64,000 nucleotides of DNA, from assembly GCF_014646915.1 (NCBI RefSeq), contig NZ_BMOE01000015.1:1-64000 (forward strand), given 5' to 3'. The DNA is from Deinococcus aquiradiocola. GTDB lineage: Bacteria > Deinococcota > Deinococci > Deinococcales > Deinococcaceae. Below the pieces are notes generated by a model that saw only the letters and a program-made list of their open reading frames with translations, ran no database searches and was not told the origin of the DNA. Positions 38,692-49,855 of the stretch are shown one piece after another; position 1 is the stretch's first letter; every line of letters starts with the position of its first letter. The translations under genes were made by a program, and so were the position numbers.

Positions 38692-38883
38692 ATGAACCCT
38701 GGCAGAAAACCCGAATACGACCTCCTCGACCTGGAAGCGGCGATCCGCGAGCACCAGACCACCACTGCGGTCCTCGTGGCGGTCGGCGTGCTGATCGGCG
38801 TGGCGGCCGCCGCCTGGGTGATGAGCCGCCCGCCGCGCGACAAGGTCGGCGCGGAGGACCCGGAAGCTCCCCTGTTCATCTGA
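38692..38883 (+). CDS. Small single-pass membrane protein
   Basis: Protein of 63 residues with a charged N-terminus (EYDLLDLEAAIREHQ), one helix (TTTAVLVAVGVLIGVAAAAW) and a polar C-terminus. No family recognised. TAGACT (38680-38685) lies six bases before the ATG, so it has a leaderless-type promoter of its own. Confidence 0.68.
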   Translation: MNPGRKPEYDLLDLEAAIREHQTTTAVLVAVGVLIGVAAAAWVMSRPPRDKVGAEDPEAPLFI

Positions 38884-38982
38884 ATGCTGGGGAACGCGCG
38901 GCCGGAATGCGTGTCGGCCGCGCGCGGCACACGGGTCCTTCACCCGCTCCGGAAGCGCGCTGAGCTATGCTGCTGCTGGCAC

Positions 38983-39138
38983 ATGGAAGGCAATCTCACA
39001 TCTGAACCCGTTCACGCGGCCTTCACCTCCCGGGGTGACGCCGCGTGTCTCTGTACCGCTCCCGCCTGCCTCCGGTGCGGTGTGGCCCGCCGCTCTCCCC
39101 TGCCCGTACAGACCTCGCGTCCCTGGATGTGTCTATGA
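38983..39138 (+). CDS. Leaderless upstream ORF before ftsE (51 aa, Cys-rich)
   Basis: ORF starting 11 bases after TATGCT (38966-38971) and ending with a TGA that overlaps the ftsE ATG (ATGA at 39135-39138). The peptide contains CLCTAPACLRCG and no recognisable domain. Without it ftsE would have no obvious ribosome-binding site, so a coupling role is plausible. Whether the peptide has its own function is unknown. Confidence 0.4.
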   Translation: MEGNLTSEPVHAAFTSRGDAACLCTAPACLRCGVARRSPLPVQTSRPWMCL

Positions 39139-39818
39139 TCCTGCTGAAATCCGTCAGTCTCGAATACCCCGTCACCCGCACGCTGGCGCTCGACGACGTG
39201 TCGCTGCACATCCAGAAGGGCGAGTTCGTCTACCTGGTGGGGCACAGCGGCGCGGGCAAGAGCAGCTTCATGAACCTCGTCATCAAGCGCACGCTGCCGA
39301 CGCGCGGCACGGTGCAGGTGAGCGGCGAACCGCTCAGCGCGTACCGGGGTCGCCGTACGGCCGTGCTGCGCCGCCGCATCGGGATGGTGTTTCAGGACAA
39401 CCTGCTGCTGCCGCACCTGAACGCCTACGACAATGTTGCCTTCGCGCTGCGCGTGACGGGCGTCCCGCAGCGCGAGTGGCCCGCGCGTGTCACGGCGGCC
39501 CTGCGGACGGTGGGCATGGAGCACAAGAAGTACGCGCTGCCGCTGCAGCTGTCGCAGGGCGAGCAGCAGCGCGTCGCGATCGCGCGGGCGGTGGTGGGCG
39601 ACCCGCCGCTGCTGCTGGCGGACGAACCGACCGGGAACCTCGACCCGGAGAACAGCCGCGAGGTCCTGAAGGTGCTGCAGAACGTGAACCTGCGCGGCAC
39701 GACGGTCCTCGTGGCGACGCACGCGCGCGACCTCGTGGAGAGCTTCCGGCACCGCACGCTCACGCTGCGGCGCGGGCGGCTCGTGCGTGACGACCCTTAC
39801 GGCGGCTACGCGCTGTGA
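39135..39818 (+). CDS. ftsE: Cell division ATP-binding protein FtsE
   Basis: ABC-type ATPase of 227 residues that pairs with FtsX and controls septal peptidoglycan hydrolysis. Walker A is GHSGAGKS (Lys42), Q-loop FQDNLLLP, signature LSQGEQQR and Walker B LLLADEPTGNLD. The length is that of FtsE rather than of lipoprotein-export relatives. The ATG overlaps the stop of a 51-residue upstream ORF, and the ftsX GTG overlaps the ftsE stop (GTGA), giving a fully coupled ftsE-ftsX-envC-like operon. Confidence 0.95.
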   Translation: MILLKSVSLEYPVTRTLALDDVSLHIQKGEFVYLVGHSGAGKSSFMNLVIKRTLPTRGTVQVSGEPLSAYRGRRTAVLRRRIGMVFQDNLLLPHLNAYDNVAFALRVTGVPQREWPARVTAALRTVGMEHKKYALPLQLSQGEQQRVAIARAVVGDPPLLLADEPTGNLDPENSREVLKVLQNVNLRGTTVLVATHARDLVESFRHRTLTLRRGRLVRDDPYGGYAL

Positions 39819-40678
39819 CGTACCACTTCCGTCAGGCGCTGCTCGCCATGCGCGGCAACCTGACCGCGACGCTCGCCACGCTCGGCACCATGACGCTCAC
39901 GCTGCTGATGCTGGGCTTCGTGGTGCTGCTCACGCAGAACGTCGGCCGGACCCTGTCGCAGCTGGAGTCGCAGGTGGAGGTCGCGGCGTTCCTGCGGGAC
40001 GGTGCGGACACGCAGGGCCTGCTGACGCAGGTGCGCGCCCTGCCGCAGGTGCGCGAGGCGCGGCTCGTGACGCGCGCCGAGGTGCTGGACGAGATGACGC
40101 GCGACTACCCGTACGCGCGGGACGCGGCGGAACTGACCGGCAATCCCTTCCCGGACACGCTGCGCATGAAGGTGGCGCGCGTGCAGGACTCCACGACCGT
40201 CGCGGCGAGCGTGTCTCGCCTGAGTGGTGTGCAGGACGTGGAGTACGGGGCCGGGTACGTGGACCAGACGGTCCGCACGCTGAGCGCCATCCGGGGCGCG
40301 GGGTACGTGCTGGTGGGCCTGCTGCTGTTCGGGACGCTGCTGAACATCCTGAACGCGGTGCGCGTCGCGATCTACTCGCGCCGCAACGAGATCAGCGTCA
40401 TGCGGCTGCTGGGCGCCACGCGCGGCTTCATCCGCATGCCGCACCTGATCGAGGGCGTGCTGCTGGGCCTGCTGGCGGGCGTCATCTCGGTCGCGGTGCT
40501 GGCACCCGCGTACTTCCAGCTGGCGGGCCGCGTGCAGACGCTCGTGCCGGTCCTGCCGATCATCACGGAGAGCCGCACCATCTGGCCGATCCTGGCGGGC
40601 ATGCCGGTGCTGGGCGTGCTGGTGGGCCTGATCGGGAGTTTCTTCGCGACGGGCCGCTACCTGCGGGAGCTGGAGTGA
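39815..40678 (+). CDS. ftsX: Cell division permease-like protein FtsX
   Basis: Integral membrane protein of 287 residues with four helices (about 22-42, 165-190, 220-245 and 255-275) and an extracytoplasmic domain (about 48-160) between the first two, the standard FtsX layout. The RRNEISVMRLLGATRGFIR loop matches the FtsX/MacB cytoplasmic coupling helix. It transmits FtsE ATPase cycles to a murein hydrolase activator, plausibly the next gene product. GTG start overlapping ftsE. Confidence 0.94.
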   Translation: MTYHFRQALLAMRGNLTATLATLGTMTLTLLMLGFVVLLTQNVGRTLSQLESQVEVAAFLRDGADTQGLLTQVRALPQVREARLVTRAEVLDEMTRDYPYARDAAELTGNPFPDTLRMKVARVQDSTTVAASVSRLSGVQDVEYGAGYVDQTVRTLSAIRGAGYVLVGLLLFGTLLNILNAVRVAIYSRRNEISVMRLLGATRGFIRMPHLIEGVLLGLLAGVISVAVLAPAYFQLAGRVQTLVPVLPIITESRTIWPILAGMPVLGVLVGLIGSFFATGRYLRELE

Positions 40679-42180
40679 CCCCCCGGCCGGGGCGGGCACG
40701 GCAGGCCGCGTGGCTGCTCACGCTGACGCTGCTGACGGTCGCCGCGACCCCGCCGGGCGCCGCGCAGTCCGACCCGTCGCGCGACCCGCGCTTCACGGCG
40801 ACGCTGCCGACCACGTCCGAACGCCTGCAGCAGCTGCAGGAACAGCTGGCGGCGCAGCAGCAGCTGTCCGCGCAGCAGAAGGCTCAGCTGGAGGGCCTGC
40901 GGGCGCGCGTCACGGCGCTCGGCGGGCAGCAGAAGACGGTGCTGGGCCGCATCGACGCGCTGAACGCGAACATCGCGCGGCTGGAGACGGCGCGGCGCGC
41001 GCTGGACCTGCAGATTCAGGGCGTGCAGGAGAGCATCCGGGACCTGAACCTGCAGATCACCGGCACGCAGGCCCGCGTGACGCGCCTGCAGCAGGACGTG
41101 CGCGAACTGCTGGTGTCGCTGTACCGGGAGCGCAGCGGGCGTTACCTGCAGCTGCTGTCGCAGGCGCAGACGCTGTCGGACCTGCTGATCCAGGCGAAGT
41201 ACGCGAACATCAGCGGGCAGAACAACGTGCGGGTCGTGCAGGCCCTCAAGACCGAGACGGCCCGCCTGCAGACGCAGAAGGACGCGCAGACGGCGCAGAA
41301 GAAGCAGCTGGACACCCTCCAGGCGCGGCAGATCGCGCAGCTGCAGCAGCTGCAGGCGCAGCGGCAGGAGGCGACGACGCTCGTCGCGCAGCTGAAGAAG
41401 GACCAGGCGGGGCAGCAGGCGCTGGCGGTCCAGACGCAGGCGCAGCAGGCCCTGACGGCCAGCAGCATCCAGAACGTGATCGGCGGCATCCTGCAGGAGC
41501 GCGCGAACATCGAGGCGGAACGGCAGCGGCGCATCCGGGCGGAGCAGGCGCGGCGCGAGGCGGAACTCGCGCGCATCCGGGCGCAGCAGGAGGCCGCGCG
41601 GCGCGAGCAGGAACGCCTCGCGCAGCTGCGGCTCGCGCAGGAACGGCAGGCGCGCGCCCAGCAGGCCCAGGCACAGGCGCAGGCGCAGGCCCGGCAGGTG
41701 CGGGCCGCGCAGGCCGCCCGGCAGGCGCAGCTGGCGCGGGAGCAGCAGGCGCTGCAGCAGCAGCAGCAGACGGTGCAGGCGCAGCAGGACCAGTCTCAGC
41801 AGCAGCTCGCGCCGCTGCCTGCCGCCGTGGGCGAGATCGGCTTCCCGCTGCCGGGTGGGCGGGTCACGGCGGCCTTCAACACCTCCGGCCCGTGGACGAT
41901 CCTCAGCGCGCAGAGCGGCGCGCAGGCCGTGTCGGTGGCGGAGGGCAACGTCATCACGGCCGCGAACTACGCGAACCTGGGGTGGGTGGTGATCGTGGAT
42001 CACGGGTCGCTCAGCTCGTCGTACTTCGGGCTGGCGCAGCCGCTCGTGCGGGTCGGGGACCGGGTGGGGCGCGGTCAGCCGGTCGGCGTGATCGGCGGGA
42101 GCCCGCAGTTCGGGCCGGACAGCATGGCGCTCGTCCTGACGCAGATCAGCACCCGGCAGAGCGTCCGCCCGCCCTTCTGA
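40675..42180 (+). CDS. EnvC-like murein hydrolase activator (coiled coil + degenerate LytM domain)
   Basis: Exported protein of 501 residues. A signal peptide (AAWLLTLTLLTVAATPPGAA) is followed by a very long Gln/Ala-rich coiled coil (about 45-380) and a C-terminal M23/LytM-type domain (FPLPGGRVTAAFN, VVIVDHGSLSSSYFGL, VGDRVGRGQPVGVIGG). The zinc-ligand motifs of active LytM enzymes (HxxxD and HxH) are absent, as in EnvC, so it is predicted to activate an amidase rather than cut peptidoglycan. GTG start overlapping ftsX supports function in the FtsEX complex. Confidence 0.88.
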   Translation: MTPRPGRARQAAWLLTLTLLTVAATPPGAAQSDPSRDPRFTATLPTTSERLQQLQEQLAAQQQLSAQQKAQLEGLRARVTALGGQQKTVLGRIDALNANIARLETARRALDLQIQGVQESIRDLNLQITGTQARVTRLQQDVRELLVSLYRERSGRYLQLLSQAQTLSDLLIQAKYANISGQNNVRVVQALKTETARLQTQKDAQTAQKKQLDTLQARQIAQLQQLQAQRQEATTLVAQLKKDQAGQQALAVQTQAQQALTASSIQNVIGGILQERANIEAERQRRIRAEQARREAELARIRAQQEAARREQERLAQLRLAQERQARAQQAQAQAQAQARQVRAAQAARQAQLAREQQALQQQQQTVQAQQDQSQQQLAPLPAAVGEIGFPLPGGRVTAAFNTSGPWTILSAQSGAQAVSVAEGNVITAANYANLGWVVIVDHGSLSSSYFGLAQPLVRVGDRVGRGQPVGVIGGSPQFGPDSMALVLTQISTRQSVRPPF

Positions 42181-42237
42181 ACGCTGTTCCCCCGGCGGGA
42201 CTTGCCGGGGCGCGCGGGATTCTGCTACACTCCTTCG

Positions 42238-42270
42238 GTGCGCTCCGGCTGGCTGCTGGCGGGTGCATGA
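42238..42270 (+). CDS. Possible leaderless upstream mini-ORF before rpsP (10 aa)
   Basis: GTG 42238 lies six bases after TACACT (42226-42231) and opens a ten-codon ORF ending in TGA. This is the only promoter-like box upstream of rpsP. Positional evidence only; it may be an ordinary 5' leader instead. Confidence 0.25.
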   Translation: MRSGWLLAGA

Positions 42271-42345
42271 GTGCGAGGCCCACGCCCGCACGACCCGCCA
42301 CCTTGCGGGAGCTGAACCCTCAAATTCTGAAAGGTCGTATACATC

Positions 42346-42594
42346 ATGGTCAAGATTCGCCTGTCCCGTTTCGGTTCCGCCCATAACCCCCACTACCGCA
42401 TCGTGGTTGCCGATGTCCGCCGTCCCCGCGACGGTGGCTACATCGAGAACCTGGGTCACTATGACCCCCGCAAGACCAGCGAGAACTTCCTGAACGTGAA
42501 CGCCGAGCGTGCCGCGTACTGGATCGCTCAGGGCGCCCAGCCCACCCAGACCGCCCGCCGGCTCCTGAAGAGCCAGGGCGTCAAGGTCAAGTAA
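42346..42594 (+). CDS. rpsP: 30S ribosomal protein S16
   Basis: Ribosomal protein S16 of 82 residues with the conserved N-terminus [20 protein letters not shown], the [20 protein letters not shown] block and a C-terminal [10 protein letters not shown]. It binds 16S rRNA early in 30S assembly. AAAGG lies upstream of the ATG. Unlike many bacteria, no rimM or trmD follows; the gene is monocistronic and ends at a strong T-tract terminator. Confidence 0.97.
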   Translation: MVKIRLSRFGSAHNPHYRIVVADVRRPRDGGYIENLGHYDPRKTSENFLNVNAERAAYWIAQGAQPTQTARRLLKSQGVKVK

Positions 42595-42615
42595 GGTTCG
42601 AGGTTCAGCACCGCG

Positions 42616-42640
42616 AAGGAGGCTCCGGCCTCCTTTTTTT
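42616..42640 (+). terminator. Intrinsic terminator after rpsP
   Basis: Stem AAGGAGGC (42616-42623) / GCCTCCTT (42628-42635), 4-base loop and a run of seven T. The most canonical terminator in the window. Confidence 0.9.
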
Positions 42641-42647
42641 GTGCCGT

Positions 42648-43361
42648 TCAGGCGGGCGGGGACAGCAGCGCCGCCAGCGTGCCGTCCAGCGGCGTCCAGC
42701 CGTGCAGGGCCACGTGCGGGGCGGGGGCCGGGGCCGCGCGCCGGGCGGGGTTGAACCACGCGGCCCGCAACCCCGCCGAGACGGCGCCCGCCACGTCGTT
42801 GCGCCAGTTGTCGCCCACCATCACGGCCTCCCCCGCCTGCACGTCCAGCGCCGCGCACGCGCGCAGGTAGCTGTCCGGGTGCGGTTTGGGCGGCGCGTCA
42901 CTGGTGGTGACGCTGGCGTGCAGGTGCGGCGTGAGGCCGCAGGCGTCCAGCTTGGCGCGCTGCACGCCCCCAGGGTAGTTCGTGAGCACGCCGACCCGCA
43001 CCCCGGCCGCCCGCAGGGCCTGCACCACGTCCAGCGCGCCCGGCAGGGGCCTGTAGTGCGCGCGGCTGGCGGCGTGGTACGTGCGGGCCGCCTCCGCCCC
43101 GTCCGGGTCCGGCACGCCCACCCCGGACAGCAGCTGCGCGAGCCGCCGTTCCCGGCACGCCTCCACGCTCAGCCGCCCGGCGTGCACCTCGCCCTCCAGT
43201 GCCGCCAGCAGTGCCGCGTGCCGCGCGAACAGCGCGTCGTCCGGCAGGGCCGCGAGCGCCGGGTGCCGTGCCGCCAGGGCACGCAGCCCGGCCAGCGTGC
43301 AGCCCGCGTCGTCGAAGAGGGTGTCGTCGAGGTCGAAGATCACGGCACGCACGGGCAGCAT
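42648..43361 (-). CDS. HAD-superfamily hydrolase
   Basis: Haloacid-dehalogenase-like phosphatase of 237 residues. Motif I is FDLDDTLFDD (nucleophile Asp10, acid/base Asp12), motif II VLTNYPGG, motif III Lys in KPHPDSYL and motif IV MVGDNWRNDVAGA. The helical cap lies between motifs I and II, as in subclass I phosphatases acting on sugar phosphates or nucleotides; the substrate is unknown. TATCAT lies six bases before the ATG (leaderless pattern). It is divergent from the helix-hairpin-helix gene with six bases between starts. Confidence 0.9.
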   Translation of the reverse strand: MLPVRAVIFDLDDTLFDDAGCTLAGLRALAARHPALAALPDDALFARHAALLAALEGEVHAGRLSVEACRERRLAQLLSGVGVPDPDGAEAARTYHAASRAHYRPLPGALDVVQALRAAGVRVGVLTNYPGGVQRAKLDACGLTPHLHASVTTSDAPPKPHPDSYLRACAALDVQAGEAVMVGDNWRNDVAGAVSAGLRAAWFNPARRAAPAPAPHVALHGWTPLDGTLAALLSPPA

Positions 43362-43367
43362 GCCCCG

Positions 43368-43700
43368 ATGATACGGACTCCGGGACCCGCCCACACCGCG
43401 CCGACCCAGACCGTACCCACCCAGACTGCTCCCGCCCCGGCCACGGCGGCCCCCACCCTGCCCGCCGGAACGATGCCGGGCAGGACCATGACCAGACCCG
43501 GCATGCCCATGATGAAGCTCGCCGTGAACATCGCCCCCGAAACGCAGATCGCGGCCGTGCCGGGCGTCGGACCGAAACTCGCGGCCGCCGTCGTGCATGC
43601 CCGCCCCTTCAGGAACTCCGCCGACCTCATCCGGCGCGTCAAGGGCATCGGCCCGAAGAACTACGTCAAGCTCGGCCTGGACAGGGTCTTCACGTCCTGA
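43368..43700 (+). CDS. Helix-hairpin-helix DNA-binding protein (ComEA-like domain)
   Basis: Protein of up to 110 residues. The first ~50 are Thr/Pro/Ala-rich and probably disordered; the C-terminal ~60 hold two helix-hairpin-helix motifs ([19 protein letters not shown] and IRRVKGIGPKNYVKLGL), as in ComEA-type DNA-binding domains. No signal peptide is evident. The ATG at 43368 leaves almost no room for a promoter beside the divergent HAD gene, so a later start (ATG 43488, MTRPGMPMMK) is possible. Function beyond DNA or RNA binding is unknown. Confidence 0.7.
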   Translation: MIRTPGPAHTAPTQTVPTQTAPAPATAAPTLPAGTMPGRTMTRPGMPMMKLAVNIAPETQIAAVPGVGPKLAAAVVHARPFRNSADLIRRVKGIGPKNYVKLGLDRVFTS

Positions 43701-43763
43701 GCGGCCATTGAGCGCCCCTTCAGGCTCGGCGGACCAGCCCGCGGGCCGGAGTACAGTCGGGGC

Positions 43764-44603
43764 ATGATTCTGGTCACGGCAGCGACAGGCAACGTGGGGC
43801 GCGAACTCGTGCCGCAACTCCTCCAGGCGGGCCAACAGGTCCGGGCAGGCACGCGCCACCCGGACGCAGCGTCCTTCCCGCAGGGGACGGACGTGGTCCG
43901 CCTCGACTTCGGCGACCCCGGCAGCGTCCGCGCGGCCGTGCAGGGCGTGCGGGCCGTGTACCTGATCGTGCCGGAAACGGTGGACACGGACGCCCTCACC
44001 GGCAGTCTGAAGGCCATGCGGGACGCGGGCGTGGGCCGCGTGGTGCTGCAGTCCGGGTTCGGCGCACAGGACGGCGGCAACCCGCTCGGGGACGCGGAGG
44101 ACGCCGTGCGCGCCAGCGGCCTCGCGTGGACGATCCTGCGTCCCAACTGGTTCATGCAGAACTACAACCAGATGTTCCGGAAGGGCGTCCGCGACCGGGA
44201 CGAGTTCGCGGAACCCACCGGAACGCACCGCACGAGTTTCATCGACGCGCGCGACATCGCGGCCGCCGCGACCGCCACGCTCACGCAGGCGGGCCACGAG
44301 GGGCACGCGTACGACCTGACCGGCCCGGAATCCCTGGACCGCGCGGCCGTCGCGGAGGCGCTGAGTGCCGCGCTCGGCCGCCACATCACGTACAGCGCGG
44401 TGGACGACGACGGCTTCGTGGCGTTCATGACCGGCACCGGCGAGAGCGACGAGGAGGAAGCGCGCGGCATCGCCAGCATCTACGCGCCCATCCGCGCGGA
44501 CCGCACGGCGGACGTCACGCCGGACCTGAAGCGCCTCACGGGCCGCGCCGGATTCACGGTCCACGAGTTCGCGCAGCACTACCGGCACGACTGGGAACGG
44601 TAA
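43764..44603 (+). CDS. NmrA-like NAD(P)-binding protein (atypical SDR)
   Basis: Atypical short-chain dehydrogenase of 279 residues in the NmrA/QOR2 group. The nucleotide-binding motif is ILVTAATGNVGRELVPQLL, followed by RAGTRHPDAASF and the substrate-side LRPNWFMQNYNQMF. The active-site Tyr-x3-Lys of classical SDRs is absent. Family members are quinone reductases or redox sensors. TACAGT (43752-43757) lies six bases before the ATG (leaderless). A 13-bp terminator follows. Confidence 0.88.
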   Translation: MILVTAATGNVGRELVPQLLQAGQQVRAGTRHPDAASFPQGTDVVRLDFGDPGSVRAAVQGVRAVYLIVPETVDTDALTGSLKAMRDAGVGRVVLQSGFGAQDGGNPLGDAEDAVRASGLAWTILRPNWFMQNYNQMFRKGVRDRDEFAEPTGTHRTSFIDARDIAAAATATLTQAGHEGHAYDLTGPESLDRAAVAEALSAALGRHITYSAVDDDGFVAFMTGTGESDEEEARGIASIYAPIRADRTADVTPDLKRLTGRAGFTVHEFAQHYRHDWER

Positions 44604-44641
44604 CGGCTGCACCGCGACACCGTCACCCCACCACACACGGC

Positions 44642-44674
44642 AGAGGGGCGCAGCCATCACAGCTGCGCCCCTCT
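44642..44674. terminator. Bidirectional terminator
   Basis: Stem AGAGGGGCGCAGC (44642-44654) / GCTGCGCCCCTCT (44662-44674), 7-base loop, between the convergent NmrA-like and fadA genes. Confidence 0.75.
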
Positions 44675-44691
44675 CCTCCACTGACAGCCGA

Positions 44692-45897
44692 TCAGTCGGC
44701 GGCGGTCGCCTGTTCGACCTCGGCGGGGTACACCTCGATCACGCCTGCGGCGCCCATGCCGCCGCCGATGCACATGGTGACGAGGCCCTTCCCGCCGCCG
44801 CGCCGCCCGAGTTCGTAGATGAGGGTCGTGGCGAGCTTCGCGCCGGAGCAGCCGAGCGGGTGCCCGAGCGCGATCGCGCCGCCGTTCACGTTGGTCTTCT
44901 CCTCGTCGAGGCCCAGCGTGCGGATCACCGCGAGGCTCTGCGCGGCGAACGCCTCGTTCAGTTCGATCAGGTCGATGTCCCCGAGGGTCAGGCCCGTCTG
45001 TTCCAGCACCTTCGGGATGGCCTTGACGGGCCCGATGCCCATCAGTTCCGGGTCCACGCCCGCCACCGCGAAGCCCAGGAATTTCGCGAGCGGTTTCAGG
45101 CCCAGCTCGCGGGCCTTGTCGGCGCTCATGACGACCACGGCGGCCGCCCCGTCGGAGAAGGGGCTGCTGTTCGCGGCGCTGACGCTGCCGCCCATCTTGA
45201 AGGCCGGGCGGACCTTCGCCATGTCGGCGAGGTTCGCGTCACGGCGGATCAGTTCGTCCTTCTCGAACGGCACGACGGTGCTCGTGACCCTGGTGCCCTT
45301 GACCTTGTCCACGCGGACCGGCACGGCGATCACCTCGGCGTCGAACTTCCCGGCGTCCTGCGCGGCCGCGGCCCGCTGGTGGCTGCGGAGCGCGAAGGCG
45401 TCCTGGTCCTCGCGGCTGATGCCGTACTTGGCGGCGACGTTCTCGGCCGTCATGCCCATGCCGATGTACGCGCCGGGCCGGGCGTCCACGAGTTCCTTGT
45501 TGGGGCTGGGGTTGTGGCCGCTCATGGGGACCATGCTCATGCTCTCCACGCCGCCCGCCAGCATCACCTCGGCCTGACCGGAGATGACGGCCGCGGCCGC
45601 CATCGCGATGGTCTGCAGGCCGCTGGAGCAGAAACGGTTGACGGTCACGCCGCCGACCGTGTCGGGCATCCCGGCGCGCAGCGCGGCGAGACGCGCGATG
45701 TTCAGGCCCTGCTCGGCCTCGGGGATGGCGCAGCCGAGGTACACGTCCTCCACGAGGGCCGCGTCGATCCCGGCGCGCTTCACGGCTTCGTTCATGACGA
45801 GGGCCGCGAGGTCGTCGGGGCGGGTGTTGGTGAGGGTTCCCTTGCCGCCGCGCCCCACCGGGGTACGGACAGCGCTGACAATGACCGCTTCAGGCAT
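44692..45897 (-). CDS. fadA: Acetyl-CoA acyltransferase (thiolase)
   Basis: Thiolase of 401 residues that performs the last step of beta-oxidation, cleaving 3-ketoacyl-CoA. The nucleophile is Cys90 in NRFCSSGLQ, the second active-site block is [16 protein letters not shown] with its His, and the C-terminal Cys is in [10 protein letters not shown]. The start overlaps the stop of the alpha/beta hydrolase gene by eight bases. Together with fadN upstream they form a likely fadN-hydrolase-fadA transcription unit, similar in content to fadNA of Bacillus. Confidence 0.95.
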   Translation of the reverse strand: MPEAVIVSAVRTPVGRGGKGTLTNTRPDDLAALVMNEAVKRAGIDAALVEDVYLGCAIPEAEQGLNIARLAALRAGMPDTVGGVTVNRFCSSGLQTIAMAAAAVISGQAEVMLAGGVESMSMVPMSGHNPSPNKELVDARPGAYIGMGMTAENVAAKYGISREDQDAFALRSHQRAAAAQDAGKFDAEVIAVPVRVDKVKGTRVTSTVVPFEKDELIRRDANLADMAKVRPAFKMGGSVSAANSSPFSDGAAAVVVMSADKARELGLKPLAKFLGFAVAGVDPELMGIGPVKAIPKVLEQTGLTLGDIDLIELNEAFAAQSLAVIRTLGLDEEKTNVNGGAIALGHPLGCSGAKLATTLIYELGRRGGGKGLVTMCIGGGMGAAGVIEVYPAEVEQATAAD

Positions 45898-47203
45898 GAT
45901 GGTTCTCCTCCGGCCGCTGCGGGCCGGTCGTATGGGTGGCTTGTGGGGTGTCCAGCACGCGCTGGACGAAGGTTTTCACGGCCGCCTCGTAGCGGGCCGG
46001 GTCCTGATTCCAGGCGCGTTCGTGCTGTGCGCCCTCGAACCGGTGGTACTCGACGATGTCTGGCCGGGCGTGCACGAAGCTCTCCACCTGCGCGACCGGG
46101 ACGGTCTTGTCGATGGAGCCGTGCACGACGAGCATCGGGGTGCGGAAGGTGTCGCGGACGCTGAGGTGATCGACCGCGTCGAAGTCCTGCTTGCTCTTCA
46201 CGACGGTCAGCCATGCCACGACGCGCGACAGCACAAAGGGGATCGGCACGCGGTACCGCAGCGCGTGGTGCGTGATCAGGGCGCGCCATTCGAGCGGCGG
46301 GGAGTCGAGCAGCAGGGCCGTGACGCGGTCCGCGAGGCGGCTGTAGCGCAGGAACGCGAGCGAGATGCCCGCCCCGAGGCTGAAGCCGAACAGCAGGATG
46401 CGCCGCGCGCCGTGCTCCACCGCGAACTGCACGGCGGCCTCCAGGTCCTGCCATTCCTCGGCGGACAGGCGGTGCTTGCGTTCCGGGGTGGGCGGCGCGC
46501 CCTCGGCGTTGCGGTACGTGATGACGAGCGCGGTCAGGCCGAGCCCGCCGCTCAGGCCGCCCGTCTGCGGTCCGACCAGGGTCGGCAGGATCCTGAGCGC
46601 GTCCTGCCGCAGGCCGCCGTACCCGTGCGTCACGATCACCCAGTCGGTCCCGGCCGCCTGCGCGAGCGTGGGCGTACCGCCCTGCGCCGCTCCCGCCCGG
46701 ACGGGGTGGGCGGGCGTGACGGGCGGCACGAGCCACGCGGGCATGGGGCCGTGATCGCCGGGAATGCTGAGCTCCAGGTGCGGCATGCCGCGCTGGGCGG
46801 GCGTGCCGCGCCCGATGGTGCTGGCCCGCACCCGCTGCCCCAGCCGCAGCGGGGCGTCCGTCTCGCGCAGTTCCCGGACCGTTCCGGCAGAGTTGCCGCG
46901 CAGCAGCGGCCCGAGCTGCGCGTACCGCGTGCCGCCCGGCGTCTGCCACTCCAGGATCAGCGAGCCGGGACGGCGCGTGCTGGGCGTGCTGGTGAGCGTG
47001 ACGTGCGTGTGCCCGTGGCCCTCCTCCAGCGCGAGGACGCGCGTCGGGTACGCTTTGCGGCGCACGGGACGCACGTGCACGAGCCGGTCGGCGAAGTACC
47101 AGCCGACGCCCAGCATGGCCCCCACCCCCAGGGCCGCGCCGATCAGGACGCGTCCCCAGAGCGGGAGGGCAGGATTGTGAGTGTTCTTGGACATGAGGCT
47201 CAC
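45890..47203 (-). CDS. Membrane-anchored alpha/beta hydrolase
   Basis: Alpha/beta hydrolase of 437 residues. One N-terminal helix (about 16-36) anchors it; a ~150-residue extracytoplasmic-type domain of unknown type follows, then the catalytic domain with the oxyanion VTHGYGGL, nucleophile elbow GFSLG (Ser275), acid in [10 protein letters not shown] and His in EGAQHERAW. It sits between fadN and fadA, so a role in releasing or handling fatty acyl esters is plausible but inferred. GTG 47203 or ATG 47194 are candidate starts. Confidence 0.85.
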   Translation of the reverse strand: MSLMSKNTHNPALPLWGRVLIGAALGVGAMLGVGWYFADRLVHVRPVRRKAYPTRVLALEEGHGHTHVTLTSTPSTRRPGSLILEWQTPGGTRYAQLGPLLRGNSAGTVRELRETDAPLRLGQRVRASTIGRGTPAQRGMPHLELSIPGDHGPMPAWLVPPVTPAHPVRAGAAQGGTPTLAQAAGTDWVIVTHGYGGLRQDALRILPTLVGPQTGGLSGGLGLTALVITYRNAEGAPPTPERKHRLSAEEWQDLEAAVQFAVEHGARRILLFGFSLGAGISLAFLRYSRLADRVTALLLDSPPLEWRALITHHALRYRVPIPFVLSRVVAWLTVVKSKQDFDAVDHLSVRDTFRTPMLVVHGSIDKTVPVAQVESFVHARPDIVEYHRFEGAQHERAWNQDPARYEAAVKTFVQRVLDTPQATHTTGPQRPEENHHA

Positions 47204-47311
47204 TCTGGCATAAGGGGATGAGGGGGATGGGGACGGGGAGCGGCGGGGACTTCCGGTCCGGGCGGTGGGGTGGGGGGCGCGGTTCGCGGTCCGGCTCCGC
47301 GCCTTCCCTGT

Positions 47312-49657
<2,346 letters not shown>

Positions 49658-49684
49658 GGAGCCTCCAGTGGTGACCGTATTCTA

Positions 49685-49708
49685 ACTCAGTATTTTGGAC
49701 TCAGTATA
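49685..49708 (-). promoter_or_regulatory. fadN promoter with paired ACTGAGT operator boxes
   Basis: Two ACTCAGT boxes (49685-49691 and 49699-49705), 14 bp apart; the second overlaps a minus-strand TATACT -10 box (49703-49708). The same motif occurs upstream of etfB and of an acyl-CoA dehydrogenase gene. A repressor bound here would block polymerase. Confidence 0.65.
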
Positions 49709-49855
49709 AGTTTAGGCGTGCGGGCAGGCCAGCGCAAGAGGTTCCGGCCCGGCCGCACCACGCCGTCCAGAACCCCCGCACCTGCCACCACCCCACACGC
49801 GCGCCGGAAACAGCATCCGTGCCGCGCCCCTGTGACCGGCATCAGGCGCCCGGCG

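Noticed and set aside
42268..42387. Second upstream ORF (MSARPTPARP...) overlapping the rpsP start
   Set aside because: It runs out of frame into rpsP and has no start signal of its own; likely chance.
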